Source of the DNA: Pezizomycotina sp. ARF18
Taxonomy: Eukaryota > Ascomycota
Length of the DNA stretch: 24,451 nt
Assembly: GCA_002224055.1 (NCBI GenBank)
Contig: AZLU01000204.1
Span: forward strand, 50,215 to 74,665
Reading direction: 5' to 3'
Shown here: positions 1 to 12,333 of the stretch, one piece after another
How positions within the stretch are numbered: the first letter of the stretch is position 1
How the letters are laid out: each line of letters starts with the position of its first letter
The notes under the pieces: model-generated
What the model was told of the DNA's origin: nothing
The model's database searches: none
The model's input: only the letters and a program-made list of their open reading frames with translations
Translations under genes and position numbers: made by a program

Positions 1-1784
1 CTCTTTTCAACTCTCGTTGATCGCTACTCTTCACCCCCACAGACTAAGATTCAAGACTATCCGTTCTCCTTTAGTCAGATGAGCTGTCAACAACTTGGGT
101 TCCCTTAAATTTTCTCAGTCCATCGTATGCCAGACCCGAAGATCCTCGAAATGTAACGACCACAACCACAACGACCTTTAGCATGGCCAAGAAATGGCTC
201 GAACAGTTTGCCAAGTTTGGGGTGCTCGCTTTTATGGAAGCTGTGGCTGAGAAGCCAGGCACTCAATTGGCGCGAAGAATATCCTTTGGCAACTTACCCC
301 TAAAGGGATTCACGTCCTCGAGCGGTTCTGTCAACGTAACGGCATCAATGCCCCGCATTGATTGCTCTCCTCAGTTCTCCTTTTAATACAATGAAGCTGG
401 TTATTTTAGAGAGGGACATGTCACGGACAGAGTGTCAGGTGATCGGACGACTATCGAGATTATATTCAGAAGATTTCTGGAAACACACCGAATATCAAGC
501 AAGGCGCATCGTTATCTGACTCTGATTCGATTTCCGAGTATACCGATGGAAGTAATGGGAAAGGCTGGCTGAAACCAGGAAAGTACAAAGATAAGGTGGT
601 AAAGTACTCGTTTACTGGCAAAGCCGCCATAGACTGGTTGTATAATTGCTGTACAACCATTGACCCTATGGAAACTCATGAATCGCCTCGGCTTTCGTCA
701 GTCACCACCTTATGCAAGCCGTCATGAGGATAGACTATACATGCAGCAAAATCCTAAGCTAGAGATTTCCAGCCTACCAAAATCATAATCTATATGGTTA
801 CCGAAAGGGGAAAACGAGTAGCTGGTTGGCTTGATAGCGAGCGCGGAGCTTAAATTTGGAGTCGGGGGTCGTGGTCGAATGGTGCACAGGGGAGAGAATG
901 GGTCACCGCTATCGCTGGTAATGGAGCCAGGCCGGCAGAGGCGGTCGAGGAAAGGATGAAAGGAGTGAGTTATAATCTTATGCTTTGTTGATGAACCTCT
1001 CAATGAAGCCTAGATTATGTTATTTATGTTTTCGTTTTATATTTTGCTTTATTTTATTCCTATTTTTATTTTTATTTATTTTTAGCGGCAATTTTAACTG
1101 ACAGTGCTTGATTTGCAGGCGACAACGCGCGAAACCAACACAACACGCCTATCCAACATTTTAGTGACCCTGCATTACGACTTCTTTTCCGCGAGTTTCT
1201 TAGAGAGACACTTTGTGAGGAAACCTGTCGTTCTGGCTTGATGTTCAGGATTTTGAGACTCAAATTTCCACTCTCAACGACAAATCTCTTGAAAACATTA
1301 GAGAGACATTGGCTGCTGCATACGGTAAAATTCTCTATTTTCCCGGCCCCACAGCTGACCCGCAGCCGGCTGACTTGTACCTTACGTTGTAGGCATATAT
1401 AATGCATTTCTTGCTCAGGCTCGCCCTGCGAATTAAACATCGATCACACGCTTCGTCAAGACTTAGCATCCAGAATGACTCGTGCAGTTGCAAAGACGAG
1501 CAATCGAATGTACTCAAGCCTTAAGAAGTGGCCATTTGTCGACCGTGCACAGGAACAGTGTTCAAATTGATGGCTGGTTATGTGCAATAAAATTCCATTA
1601 CGCCGGGTGTAAAAAAAAAAAAATGGACGAGAGAAAATTAACAGGCTTCTTTCATACACAGGACTCGGTGCCGAAGTTTGCGAAAACTAGTCGATATATC
1701 GACGTTTCTGGAGACAAGTGTCTGATATGGTGGGTCATCTCATGGTGGATCACCGCCCGCGCCACCCGAACGGACAATGAGTAA
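1..1784 (+). CDS. flbA: RGS protein with DEP domain (FlbA/Sst2 type), 3' part, frameshifted
   Basis: Regulator of G-protein signalling, expected to speed GTP hydrolysis by a heterotrimeric G-alpha subunit and so limit pheromone or vegetative-growth signalling. Visible in order: the fungal motif NNLGSLKFSQS then RMPDPK and a Thr run (about 86-180); a stretch reading LWQLTPKGIHVLERFCQRNG (about 270-345); a DEP domain with FTGKAAIDWLYNCCTTIDP (about 612-668) and VTERGKRVAGWLDS (about 795-836); then an RGS domain with SDPALRLLFREFLRETLCEE and LSFWLDVQDFE (about 1165-1260), GSPCELNIDH and VFKLMA. Likely introns end at 42 and span 965-1118, 1325-1392 and 1577-1661. The 1325-1392 junction gives a clean Y-G-I-Y-N-A-F-L reading. 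The N-terminus lies outside the window; about 480 residues are present, against roughly 700 in FlbA. Many one-base shifts break the frame, for example near 122, 142, 192, 1165 and 1230. The family is certain; the stop at 1784 is not, and the true C-terminus could lie further downstream. Confidence 0.85.
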
Positions 1785-2323
1785 GTTGGCCAGAAAACCG
1801 AACCGTCACGAAACCGAACAGCCGCCTGATCTCCATTGCCACGTCCCAGTCTGATTCCGCCAAATTCGAGCTCCCCATTTCCATTTGCTGAAGCTACGGC
1901 CGACCTCGTTCTTATCTTCTCTACGCGAACGATAACGTCAGATCTCGATTCTAAAAAAATGGCTGGAGCTTAATGAAGGATCGTCAAAGAGATACCGTTC
2001 CTAGGCCGAATATTCAGTTAAGACTTCTTACTTATTAGATGCTACTTCAATATGACTAGTCATCTTACATGCGAAGTTTCTCTATCCGTGTCTCTGATAT
2101 CAAAACCTTTCATCCATCTTTTTTATATATATTATTCTCTTTCTTCCTGGTTTTCTTTCCTCCATTCATCTGCATCTGGAAAAATATTGTCTGTCTGTCT
2201 GTCTCCTGTACCATTTTTCATTTGCTTCGTACTCAAAATCTGATTTCCTCAGCATCAAAATTAAAAGGTATTTATGAGGATTTGGTTATATCACCTTTTT
2301 TTTCCTTCTCTTCAACTCGTATC

Positions 2324-2348
2324 TTTTTTTTTTTTTTTTTTTTTTTTT
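2324..2348. repeat. Poly(T) tract, 25 T
   Basis: An uninterrupted run of 25 T in a longer pyrimidine-rich stretch. Its exact length is unreliable if the assembly has homopolymer errors. Confidence 0.95.
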
Positions 2349-3136
2349 CGTATATAAATATCTCAGGTTCTTTCCAGGAGGGGGAGGATCCGTCAATTTT
2401 TTTTTTTTCAAGCTTTCGGTTTGCACAGCTCTGTAACCCACTTCAAAATGTTTCCTCCTTTTTCAAAAATTATACTACCCTACGCGTTGCTTACCCACTT
2501 TAATTGTTACGTTTTGCACACTATATCATTATTAGTATGTATACGGAAAGGAAAAACGGCCCTTTTTTCTAATATCCATTTGCTAATTTCCTAATTTCCT
2601 TTTTTTTTTTTTTTCCTTTCTTCTCCCCGTGTTGTTAGTAGAGATTCTTTTTTGCCTTTATATGTCTATATACAGTCCTATTATATATCGAACGGCTCTT
2701 TACGTATGTCATTTTTATTTAGTCCCAGTAGCTTCATTATTCCTGTTAACTAAAGTACGATCTTAAGACACTACTCATTGGGGCTAAAATTTAAAAACCC
2801 TAACAAGATAATACCTTGTAGAGGATAAAATCCATGAAATTTCTTCTCGCTCCCCTTCCTCTTTCCGGTACCAACCGAACGGTAGGATCAAGACAGAACC
2901 TTCTGGAACCGAATGAGTATGAAGAAACACGTACGGACCTATGATTAGTAGATAAATATATATTCTTGCAGTCTGCACCGGCGATCCCAGCCGGCCTCTG
3001 CCGATAGACTGGAAAAATGAAAGGGACGGTTTAGAAAAAATAATATATGAATCTTTTCTTTCCGTCAGTAACTTTTTTTTTTTTTTGGGGAGTCCCAATG
3101 ATTTGTAATTTTACTACACTTTTCCCTGCCGTTCTC

Positions 3137-3168
3137 TTCGTCTGCTTCTGCTTTCGTCTGCTTCTGCT
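3137..3168. repeat. Exact tandem duplication of a 16-bp CT-rich unit
   Basis: The 16-bp unit TTCGTCTGCTTCTGCT occurs twice back to back, at 3137-3152 and 3153-3168. It lies in intergenic DNA and looks like a small slippage-type duplication. Confidence 0.9.
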
Positions 3169-3609
3169 TCTACTTTCCTTTCTTTCTTTACCTCCGACCA
3201 GCTGCCGGAAAACTCGGAACGTATGTAGGCCAAGCAAAAGCCAAGCAATTTATATGCTCGTGTTCTCGTTCGGGCTTTCGAGTCATGATCCTAGCTTTCC
3301 TTTATATCAGTATTACATGATTATTTTTTTAGGGTGAAGAGTTTATAGTGTGGTCTATTCAGCAGGTGGAGATTGGTTTTGCTTTCTTTCTTTCTTTCTT
3401 TTCTTTTTTATTTCTTTCTAATCTGACACAGGAAAAAGGGGATAGGTTAAAAAAGAAGACAGAAGAAAAACGAGGCAAGTGGGAAGGAACTCTTCGCCTC
3501 CACGTGTTTCTCCAACGGTGGATCTGATCCCAGAAAACGATGCAAACTGCAGTCGAACACTTTTGGTCAAAATGAGGCGTGCGCTCTTTGATTCCTCTCC
3601 TTCGTCCTC

Positions 3610-3632
3610 TTTTTTTTTTTTTTTTTTTTTTT
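3610..3632. repeat. Poly(T) tract, 23 T
   Basis: Uninterrupted T run within intergenic DNA downstream of both flanking genes. Confidence 0.95.
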
Positions 3633-4209
3633 CTTCTGTTTTCTTGCCGAACTACCCAGCCAACCCAGTTAGATTCGGCTCCCGGCGAAAGGAAGAAAAC
3701 GTGGGTTGCTGCAGATCCACCCACAGTCCAAGTTCTCCGCTTCGCCTCCTTTTGAGCTTAACTCCCATTTAAACTTGGAACGGCGATTATTTGGAATAAT
3801 TAAATCGAATAATGGTAACAAAAGGCGTCGAATAACAGGAATCGAGCATCAGAGTCTAAAAACAAGGCTCGGGGAAATGAAATGTATAAGTAACTATGAA
3901 AGTCCAGACAACAAGAGATATTTTGCCCGGATGCAGATAGCATCTACCCCGTTATTTTCTCCACTTTTCGGCGAGTCTCGAATGGTTATTTCCCTTCGTG
4001 AAGAGTTGAGTGGTTGACTCTAAAGTACCTTAAAAATTCTGTGTGGTTTGTGTCAACTGAATGGAAAGAGGCCGTTGAGGAAGCATGAGAGAATAGAAAA
4101 TGAACGCGAGAAACAATGAAGTAAAGGAAACCGATAAACATCCGCATTCCTGCTAAGTAATTCCCAGGTGAAGAAAGAGGAATAGTAAGGAAGCCATGGA
4201 GGCGATCAA

Positions 4210-7200
4210 TCATGTCGGGATCTGGTTTGCTTTGTTGCGGTTCAGATTTTGCTTGAGCAGACTCTGCTGCAATTCTAAAGTTGCTGCCTTTTCTTGTAGA
4301 GAATCTGAATCTATGCCCATATTGAGAACGCTTTTCTCTGGCTCGTTCTTGAGTTCCGTGAAGGCGCACAAGACGTTCCGTTGGCGGCATTGTAATGTCT
4401 ACCGTTGTAGTTTGACGAGTATCGATAGTGAAGTCTTTTCGTCCTGAATCATCACTTTCTGGGTCTTTCTGCATGATAATATTCCAACTTTAGCTTCCTG
4501 GATCTCTTACTAAAAAGGACCTTACAACAATCGGGTTTGTTAATAGTACCTCGATATCATCCAGAAATAGCTCGTGAAATGCCAAAGTTGGTTCTTCCGC
4601 TTGTTGCTGATTTATGGAATCCTGCAGCTGGTTGCGAGTATCTGCAAAGCTCGAACCTATACCACGATATATGATTCCCCGTGGACCGCTCTCTATCGAA
4701 TCTGCCCAACGTATATGAGGACCTTGAGGTCGCGAGGGCAAAGTTGTCTCAACGGTAAAGGAAGCAAGCCCAAGAAGATCAGGCTCAGAGGCACTACCGT
4801 CATAAGAAAAATAGCTGGGTGAGACATCTCCCTTCGATGTAGATTTCTTGCTCCCCGGAGAAAATTTCCCAGACAGATCTGCCACATCTGACCAGCTCAT
4901 TTCTCGGGAGGCTCTGAAAGTACCCTCTAGCCACAGGAATATCGATATCCGCCGACGCCCAGCCGCCGAAGACATACGTCGGAAGCGTTCCTGGCGGATA
5001 TACGCCGCTTTCTTTCCTCAATCTCCGATTCGGTATGTGGATGCGCCTCGGAGTCCAGGCTGACGTCACAAATGAAAGATTGGTAGTCCGATGGACCAAA
5101 GGCAATGACGGCGCACGGTCTCCTTGGACTCTCTTTTCTTCTATATATCTGCGTTTCCAGTCTCCAGTGTCTTCCGTTAGTGGCGGTATCTCCTTGATCA
5201 TATTTCCATACAACATAGACGCCGACATCCACTCTGGCCTAATGTTGGAAGGCGCGTCTGTATTCATCGAAAAATCTTCGCCAATTTCGTAGCTTTCATG
5301 CCAGTGGAAGTTTCTCTCTAGAAGCTTCAGCGCAGCTGATTTTTCGAGACTGGAGTTTCCGCAATTTAATGACCGCCGATGTTCGCGATCCTGATTGAAA
5401 GATTTCCTTTTTCGACGAGCCCCCACGGGCACATTGGATGTTTCTTGGGTTGCTTCAGCGTACAAGGCTCTCAAATCCATCTCGTCGTCGCTTTCTATAC
5501 CGTCGCTGCCACCGCCACTTCTCCCGCTGTACTGTTTCCTAGTGGGGCGACGTCATGTGGATCCTTCACCTTAGTAGTTAATAGAAGCATCGACTCACGG
5601 TAACTTGGCACATATCTCATGTCGTCGCTGTACCGCCGCAGATTTTCCTCACGCCTCTGTGGTTTGGAAGAATATCTTGTTGGCTTGAAGAAAGATAGGT
5701 GTCTTTGTCGCCGGACAATCTTTTGCTCTGTCTCCTTTTAACACCCACAAAAAGATCCAAGAGCCGACTCTCCGCCTCAGTGACCAACACCCGCGCCAGC
5801 TTACTACTCGACCGTCTGATGTATCAGACCGGCCTTCGGATAACTCGATCTCCGCGTCGAGCTGCTCTCTTGCCTTGTCAATGTAGGCCAATGCTCATCT
5901 ACCGAATCAAGGAATGACTGACGGTGATACTCAAGCAGCTCCTCCTTGATGCTAGACCTCCTTCGATATGAACGAACGCTAGACCGGCGCCTTGAAGGTG
6001 ACTTCATCTCTGCTAGGTAACTACCAGAAGAAGCACTTGAAGCTGCTGGCGTGGAGTATCCTAGGGGTTTTGTGAGAAATTGGATACCGTGGATACCGCG
6101 TGAAGCAGGAATCGAAATTAGCGGCGGTGTATCAAGGATCGCGCTTTGAGAATTATATCGATGGAAAGTGCTAAAATAATCCTTTTTGATAGCGAACGGA
6201 GCGACTCTGGATATTTTGGGGGCGGCAAAAAAGTGGGGAAGGGGATGTGTTCGCGGGCGGCCTATCCCTTTCTCATCCGGACCATTCTCATTGTCACCAT
6301 ATGTACTCAAAGGGACGATCGCGAAGTCTTCCGATTTCTGAGAGAAAGATTGAGAAGCGGAGCTCGCCCTTCTCAAGTGAGGCCGCTCTAGGGCGATGTC
6401 GAAATAAGAAGGCAATGCCTCTGGCACAGTTGTATGGCGCCTTAAAGCTGGAGATTGGTCGGGAGGGAAGTCGAGGGGATACGGACTCGGTGTTCGTGAT
6501 GTCGGTACCTCACGGCCTCTCCTGATGCAAAGCAGATGTCATCAGTCACCTGCTTCTGTCTCTGGAAATATGATGATTGCCTAGTGTAAAATGGAGTTGA
6601 CTTGGGCTTAACGGATCCTGAATCGGGGTTGGTATTCTGGCTGCTTCGCCAGCGGCATAAGACGACTCCGTCCGTAGGGTAAAGTCAACGCCCGTTCTCT
6701 GAATTTCTCTTTCTTTTCCTTTGGTATGGCCAATTACCAGTAGTCTTCGACGTTCGCTTCGGTGATAACTGCGGAGTGATGATCCGATACGCCTCTCCGC
6801 AGCATAACTACTCTCCAGTCGCTCGTCATTTGTATTCGCTGATTCTTCGGCGATCCTAGGCTCTCCCATGGCGGTAGATTTAGACTTTTTCGCGAGGACC
6901 TGGGGATCGATGCGCGTCTCGTTTCTTTAGGAAGCTATTCCTCCTACCCCCAGACCTCTTGGATTGGTTTCTGAAGCATGGCTTGATTTGCATTCCGACT
7001 TTGTTGCTGCTGCCAGTGGACCGGTCTTCGTTTCAGAACGCTGCGAGGCCTATCTATACAACTGAGGTTGGGGTATGAGGTTCCTCAAGCCAGCTGGCTT
7101 CGTCGGAGGTAGACGCGGTTTTATTGGTGGAAGTAGTCTTCCTAGTTTTGGATCTACTTGGGCACCGACTTATCAAATTTTCGTGCCATGTCAATGGGAC

Positions 7201-7770
7201 GGCGGGCGACTTTCTTCAGCTCCAGGACGCCTTTTTCTGAAGTTCGCTAGACAAAAAACTTGCGGTTTTCTCAAAGGACTGGGTCGGGCTTTTCAGCTTC
7301 GTTCCAGGAGCTTTGCTTCCTTCTCAATCTCTTGGTCTTGGTTCCGCCTTGGGGGCGAATAGCCTTTCATGGCGTCGTCTTCAAGGTCGAAGCCCCCACT
7401 GTAGTTGCATCCAAGTCCTAGACGGCCTAAGACTCTTAGGTGGGCTTGACCCACTGGTTGATGAGTTTGACGCTCGTTGACTTTTCGGTGGCGTTGTACC
7501 CGTGGAATAGATACTCGGGTCAACTGCAAGTTTCAATTAGGAAAGACGCGAATTTCCCGGACAGAAAGCGAGGAAGCAAGAAGGGAACGCAATAAAACAA
7601 AAGCAGCAAAGATGGCTTTGTTACGAACGCATCAGAGGCGAAACCGAAGGGGTTAGTCTGCGGAAATGCTGCTCGTGACCAGAACGCGGTTCGCAGAATT
7701 CTGGGGCCGGAGACGGCGGTGAGAGGTGCACTAAGGCTTCACCGGAACCATTCTCGTCCTTGGAAGCCAT
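4210..7770 (-). CDS. Unrecognised Ser/Arg/Pro-rich protein with C-terminal coiled coil, frameshifted
   Basis: I do not recognise this protein. The chosen start is the ATG at 7770 (MASKDENGSGEALVHLSPPS). A possible intron spans 7524-7624, after which the best frame reads STGTTPPKSQRASNSSTSG, typical disordered sequence. Further along are YSPPRRNQDQEIEKEAKLLE (near 7320), SYFDIALERPHLRRASSASQ (near 6400), a basic Ser/Arg block with RRRSSVRSYRRRSSIKEELL (near 5960), GNMIKEIPPLTEDTGDWKRR (near 5200), MSWSDVADLSGKFSPGSKKS (near 4890) and HELFLDDIE (near 4565). A second intron probably ends at the CAG before KDPESDDSGRKDF (near 4470). The tail, MGIDSDSLQEKAATLELQQS then LLKQNLNRNKANQIPT and a stop at 4210-4212, has heptad-like Leu spacing suggesting a coiled coil. 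Size would be roughly 1,100 residues. Frame changes at many points make residue positions approximate. The composition fits a scaffold or cytoskeletal/nuclear protein, but that is inference; it could also be two adjacent genes. Confidence 0.55.
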
Positions 7771-8752
7771 TGTGGTGCTAGACTTCCGGGCGACGTTCAA
7801 GGTTGTTCAGAGGCGCGGGAATATCAGGACCATTCTCACGCACCAGGCCGGCGTGTAAATCGCCCGATTTCCAAGCAAGAGATATTTGAAGGGGGCAAAG
7901 GGTCAAAGGACGGGAACTAACAATGGACTCAAAGGAAAGGTTAGAATAATATTTCTGACGGCGTATTGAAGAGTGACCGCTCGACATTTTTTATCCATTT
8001 TTTCAAATATCCATTTCAAAGACTTACAGATTCGACTACGACGGTGGATAATGAGCGGACAGCTCTAGAGCAAAATTCCGGTTTGATTTCAACTCCAAGA
8101 GCTCGAGACGATAAAGGACTGTCTATGGATTTATAATGAATTATATTCCATTCTGTGGCCGGGAGGGTGAATGAAAAAATTTATTGAAGAGACTGGGAAG
8201 ATCACCACTCATACCATCCGAGATATAACGCCAATATATATATGATAAGTATAGGTATCTTTAGCTTTGACACGAAGATTTAAGGGAACCTCGCGCCATA
8301 GTAATAAAAAAAAAAAAAAAAATCACGAATGAGGTAGCTAAGGGCAGAGAGGTGTACCTTAAACTCAAATACGGAGGAGTCGACCCGCTTCGATATTGTA
8401 AACATTTTCTACCCGTACGCGTGCAAGCTTCGCGCCGTAAAACCTTGCCTACGGAACGGGATACTTGAATGGCCACAGTAGCAGCTATGGAAAGAAAAAG
8501 GAAGAGAAGAAAAAAAAAGAAAAAAAAAAAAAAAAGTGATCAAGTAATTAATGAACAGCGGCGGGAGAAAGGAACTTAACGGTCGTCAGGACCTACCAAA
8601 CTGAAATATATACGATGGTCAATTCTGGCTTTTGCCTCTTGCGTGCCCACATTGTGATTTTGAACGCCTGAGACCCTGGATATAAATGGATGTGTATATG
8701 AAATGTATAGGGCAGGCAATCAAGAAAAAAATTTTTTTTTGTTTTTTCCTGC
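7771..8752. other. Spacer between two minus-strand genes
   Basis: About 1 kb between the 3' end of the dihydroorotate dehydrogenase gene and the start of the minus-strand gene at 7770. It should hold the promoter and leader of the latter. A-rich runs occur near 8307-8322 and 8512-8535. Open frames here (for example 7778-7987 minus and 8261-8476 minus) show no domain and are probably leader or spacer sequence. Confidence 0.5.
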
Positions 8753-10348
8753 TTAAGTACAAGGCTTTGGTATAATGTGCAGCAGCATCGAGATGATTTC
8801 CTTTAATCAAACTTCCAGCTCGTAGTATTCTCCGGATGTCCTCTTTTATGCTGCCTATTGTTCCAACTCCCCCATAAGTAAGCGCTGTGTATACACCAAC
8901 CATGCCTGCACCTGCGCGCATGGCCTCTAAGGCGTCTTTCCCTGTTGAGACGCCGCCGCTGGCCCAGACCTCCTTTTCAATCGGCAACCTCCTCCGGTAC
9001 TCCCACACAAGCTCCGTCATGCGCTGGTGCAGCGGCGGACCGGAAAGCCCTCAACTTCGTACTTCAGGTGGTCGTCAGATTGCAACGAAGGCGGCCGCTG
9101 CAAAGTTGTGTTGGCGACGATAACTCCGTCCACGTTGGCTTCACTATCGCTGCCGCTACGTCGCCTATTTGTTTCGGCAAAGACTCGTCCGGCGATATCT
9201 TCACTACCACCCGCGGTTTGACCTCTTGTTGACCTTCGATGCCTCATCCACCACCGCCGTAAGCAGTTCCGTAAGCGGGTTGATTCCTGCAGCTTGCGAA
9301 GCCCTGGGGTGTTCGGAGAAGAAACATTGACTACCAGGACGTCCGCGTACCGGCCAAGCTCCCGGACACCCATTCTATACGCTGACTTGACTGCCTCGAT
9401 ATCGTTCTCGTTCACATCCTTATTTTTCCCAATTTGAACGGCGAGCAGCTTCCCGGGTATGAGGGAGCCGGTAGAGAGTTGATGACATCCTCCTCCGACA
9501 TACCGTGTGTAAGAGCGTAGTGTGTAACTCTCTCTCGAAGACGTCGCGAAACTACCCCTGCACCGGCAGAATTGAAGCCGTATCGGTTTATGAGCGCATT
9601 GTCGGCTACGAGGCGGAAGACCCGCGCCTGGCATTTCCAGGCTGTGGGTACGGGTCACACAGCCTATCTCTACGATTGCTGGACCCAGAGCAAACAAGGC
9701 ATCGATTGCCTCGGCGTGCTTGTCCAAGCCTGCTGATATATAGATAGGATTTACAATAGGGATATCCCAGACCTAGGAGAGAAAGAAAAAAAAAATAAGA
9801 GTTAGAAGAGCAAACAGTTTGCGAGGGCATCGAGGTACTTGGAATACAAAAAAAAGGAAATATAGATACTAAATCAGGATTGCGTCAAAAAGAGCGTAAC
9901 AGAGATTTGCTTACATGCGTTCGCAGCATTCCTCCTTCTGGTTTATTCTCGTCTCTATCCCCTAATCTATCCGAGGTTCAAGCCATATTCCCAAAGAGCT
10001 CTCAGAGATTTTAACGCTACTTCGTGCGCATCTTCTGCATCTGGATATAGGAATCGCAGGAATGGAACAGCAAGGTATCTGTGAACGGCGGCTCGCGTGT
10101 CCGTGATGTAGTAACCGAAAATGAATATTCCAGATACCAGGATTGTCCCTTAGTCCAGTTTCCTATCGTCCTGAAGAAACTGGACCCTGCGTTCGCAGCA
10201 CTGGCTGATGTCGACGATACACCACGGTGTGGTCTCCGTGGGAGGGGTGAGGACGGACGAACTGGAACTGGCACTTTGATAGTCCCAACCGTATTTAAGT
10301 CATTGAGATGTGCCACCCGATTTCTGGATATCTGCGTAAAGGAAGCAT
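8753..10348 (-). CDS. URA9: Dihydroorotate dehydrogenase (quinone), mitochondrial class 2, frameshifted
   Basis: Oxidises dihydroorotate to orotate with FMN and passes electrons to ubiquinone: the fourth step of pyrimidine synthesis, at the inner mitochondrial membrane. The start ATG at 10348 (MLPLRRYPE) gives an Arg-rich leader. Next come a hydrophobic segment GTILVSGIFIFGYYITDTRA, the class 2 sequence AVHRYLAVPFLRFLYPDAED, and AGLDKHAEAIDALFALGPA. Then follow INRYGFNSAGAGVVSRRLRE, VNVSSPNTPGLRKLQ with the class 2 catalytic Ser, GVIVANTTLQRP, GLSGPPLHQR and the FMN phosphate site GGVSTGKDALEAMRAGA. An intron spans 9773-9914 (GTAAGC...TAG, CTAAC branch point at 9801-9805) and joins RTH to VWDIPIVNP. 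Coding length is about 480 residues, as in fungal homologues. Frame changes lie near 10175, 9690, 9600, 9500, 9230 and 9030. The last residues and the stop (taken as 8753) are uncertain. The class 2 features rule out the cytosolic Saccharomyces URA1 type. Confidence 0.9.
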
Positions 10349-10997
10349 TTGTGAAGGGAAGAGGGAGGGTGAAAGAAAGAAAGAAAGGAGAAAGAGGAAT
10401 AGAAGCTTGCAGGAGCGTCGAAGAATACGTTTGTTATCAGACGCTCCAATATAAACTACTTAGTGTATTAAGCAAATCCGTTTTGGGTATTTTCAAATCC
10501 TCGGGGGTTTGCAGATATTCCGGTGGAGCTTTGAATATATTGCCTACCGGAATTGACCAATAATGTTTTTCGTTTTTAAAAAGAAAAAAGAATTTCGCCA
10601 ACCTTATACTAAGTATTCACTACTTGATTTATATACAAATATAGAACTCCATTAATAGCAAAGAACATTGCATCGTGCCTTATATATATAAGTTATAAAA
10701 TGATTTCGTCCGAATGATACTATTCAAAATAAATAAATAAATAATTAATTAAATGAATTAATAAAAAAAAATTAATAAGATAAAACTTGGATGTTGAAAG
10801 CTTTTTAGTACACGGCGATGGATTACGGGTTTTGTTCCATTGGGATAGGAATCATAAAAGAATTGGCGGTGGTCGTCAGCTTGAGGGCCATCGGGATATA
10901 TATAATTTGGCTCACAGTCGTAAAAAGTAAAAAGTAAACGATAGCAGATAACCGTTTCTAAAATGTAATATAACGAAGCGATTACATGCCATTTTCT
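10349..10997. other. Spacer between DHODH and complex I subunit genes
   Basis: About 650 bp, AT-rich, between the 3' end of the complex I subunit gene and the start of the dihydroorotate dehydrogenase gene, both on the minus strand. It should include the DHODH promoter. It holds an AAAT/AATT-rich simple-sequence patch near 10728-10781. No gene is visible. Confidence 0.5.
10728..10781. repeat. AAAT/TTAA-rich simple sequence
   Basis: Imperfect A/T simple sequence built from AAAT, TTAA and an A9 run, in the spacer downstream of the complex I subunit gene. Confidence 0.75.
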
Positions 10998-11843
10998 TTA
11001 CATCTTCTCCCTCTCGAAATACGTCCATTGACCTTCACCGGCTTTTCCACCAGTGGCTCCCATCTGCCACAATTGCAATCGACGGTTAGTAACAGTCGCT
11101 TTTCGTTGTGATACAGAAAACTGGTACAAGGAAAATGGAAAATCAAGTAATGATAGTGCAGCACTTACACTTTGTTCTGGATCATGACATCGATGAGCTT
11201 GTATTCGTTGTATGCAGCCTGTATAACTTCTTCGTAAGGCCTGAGCCGATCTGTGCCTCAATATGCTGACCTGTTCTATCGACAGATTGGGCTCCTTCAA
11301 CGTAGACTCTTTGTAGTCTTCTACTTGACTAACTACCCTGTCGTACTGCTCCTGCTTGACCGCCGCTCCTTCTTCATCACTGCTTCTGCTTTCGGTGAGC
11401 TTGTCAAGGGCTTCATCGCGCGTCCTCTTCCATTGTTTCAGCCCCGCAAACTCCTCATCACCAGGCGTGTAGCCCTCACGATCCTGCATCTGGAATGCGA
11501 CGTCGAGCCCTTCGTATTCGTGATATGTAAAGCCTTGATCGTACTTTGGCGGCGATTCCGATCCTCCTTCTTCAGGTCCTCCAGGTACTTTTCCCAGCCC
11601 TGCGGTTTGACAGCCTCGACGATCGATTGCCGCTGTTTGACGAGGGCTTCCGTCGCCGTCCGGTAGACCGAGTTATCCGGGAGCTCCTTGAGCTTCGTCA
11701 GTGTGGCAGTATAGATGGAAAGCAGAGTCGGGCGGGAAGGGGGTGCGTCCCGAGTCCTGTCACACCAGTCGCCACATGCCAAGCAGGCGAGGGGTGTGGG
11801 CTGCCGTTGCAGCGGCCTGGAAAAGTCGTAGAGCTGGCCGCAT
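10998..11843 (-). CDS. NDUFA5: NADH:ubiquinone oxidoreductase NDUFA5-type accessory subunit (fungal 29.9 kDa), frameshifted
   Basis: Accessory subunit of mitochondrial complex I, on the peripheral arm. The ATG at 11843 opens a basic, hydroxyl-free leader (MRPALRLFQAAATAAHTPRL) typical of mitochondrial import. The family core follows: RPTLLSIYTATLTKLKELPD, NSVYRTATEALVKQRQSIVE, AVKPQGWEKYLEDLK. Then come KYDQGFTYHEYEGLDVAFQM, an acidic middle part, and the conserved end VIQAAYNEYKLIDVMIQNK, VWEPLVEKP and GEGQWTYFE. An intron at 11064-11168 (GTAAGT...CAG) carries a perfect TACTAAC branch point and restores N-K-V-W-E across the junction. The stop is at 10998-11000. Coding length is about 246 residues, slightly shorter than the Neurospora protein as I recall it. 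Frame changes lie near 11770, 11555, 11240 and 11045. It sits just upstream of DHODH on the same strand. Confidence 0.92.
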
Positions 11844-12333
11844 TGCTTTTTGTAAGAAAGAAGGGGGTGCGGTTTTTGAAACTTCGAGGGCCGTTCTTAT
11901 TATATAAGAAGAGAAGAAATAGAATGGCACTTTAAGGTTGATGATACTCAAGAATTCATTTAGAAGGTTTGAAATTTGGTGGGGGTTGTTTTGCTTAAAT
12001 CACAGTTAATTAGAAATTCCACAGAAAAAAGTTTCTTGGCATATATCGCCTTAGACAATAAAATACCCAGTAATAAATAAATATAACTTTTTTTTTAGTT
12101 AAAAAAAAAAATCACCCGAATACACTTCGTTTGAAGTTGTTTAAACACCAGTTTCTTAAGAACTTATATAATATTTAATGGTATCAAGTATTACCTCAGT
12201 ATTATATTATTATTGTTATTATTACCAACTTAAGTACCTGCAAGTGTTTACCTAAAAAAAAAGAGGCGACTCAAGAGAAGTCTTCCTATATTATAGAAGC
12301 TACTTAGTATATATCAATCCGCCTTAGAGTATT

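Larger units (their letters stand above)
1785..4209. other. Intergenic region between convergent genes, T-tract rich
   Basis: This 2.4-kb stretch separates the 3' ends of the RGS gene and the minus-strand gene at 4210-7770. It holds long pyrimidine tracts, including T25 at 2324-2348 and T23 at 3610-3632, a CTTT run near 3382-3399, and an exact 16-bp tandem duplication at 3137-3168. Open frames here are short and dominated by Phe/Ser or Lys/Arg from the homopolymers, and none shows a recognisable domain. It most likely carries the two 3' untranslated regions and spacer DNA. Confidence 0.6.
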
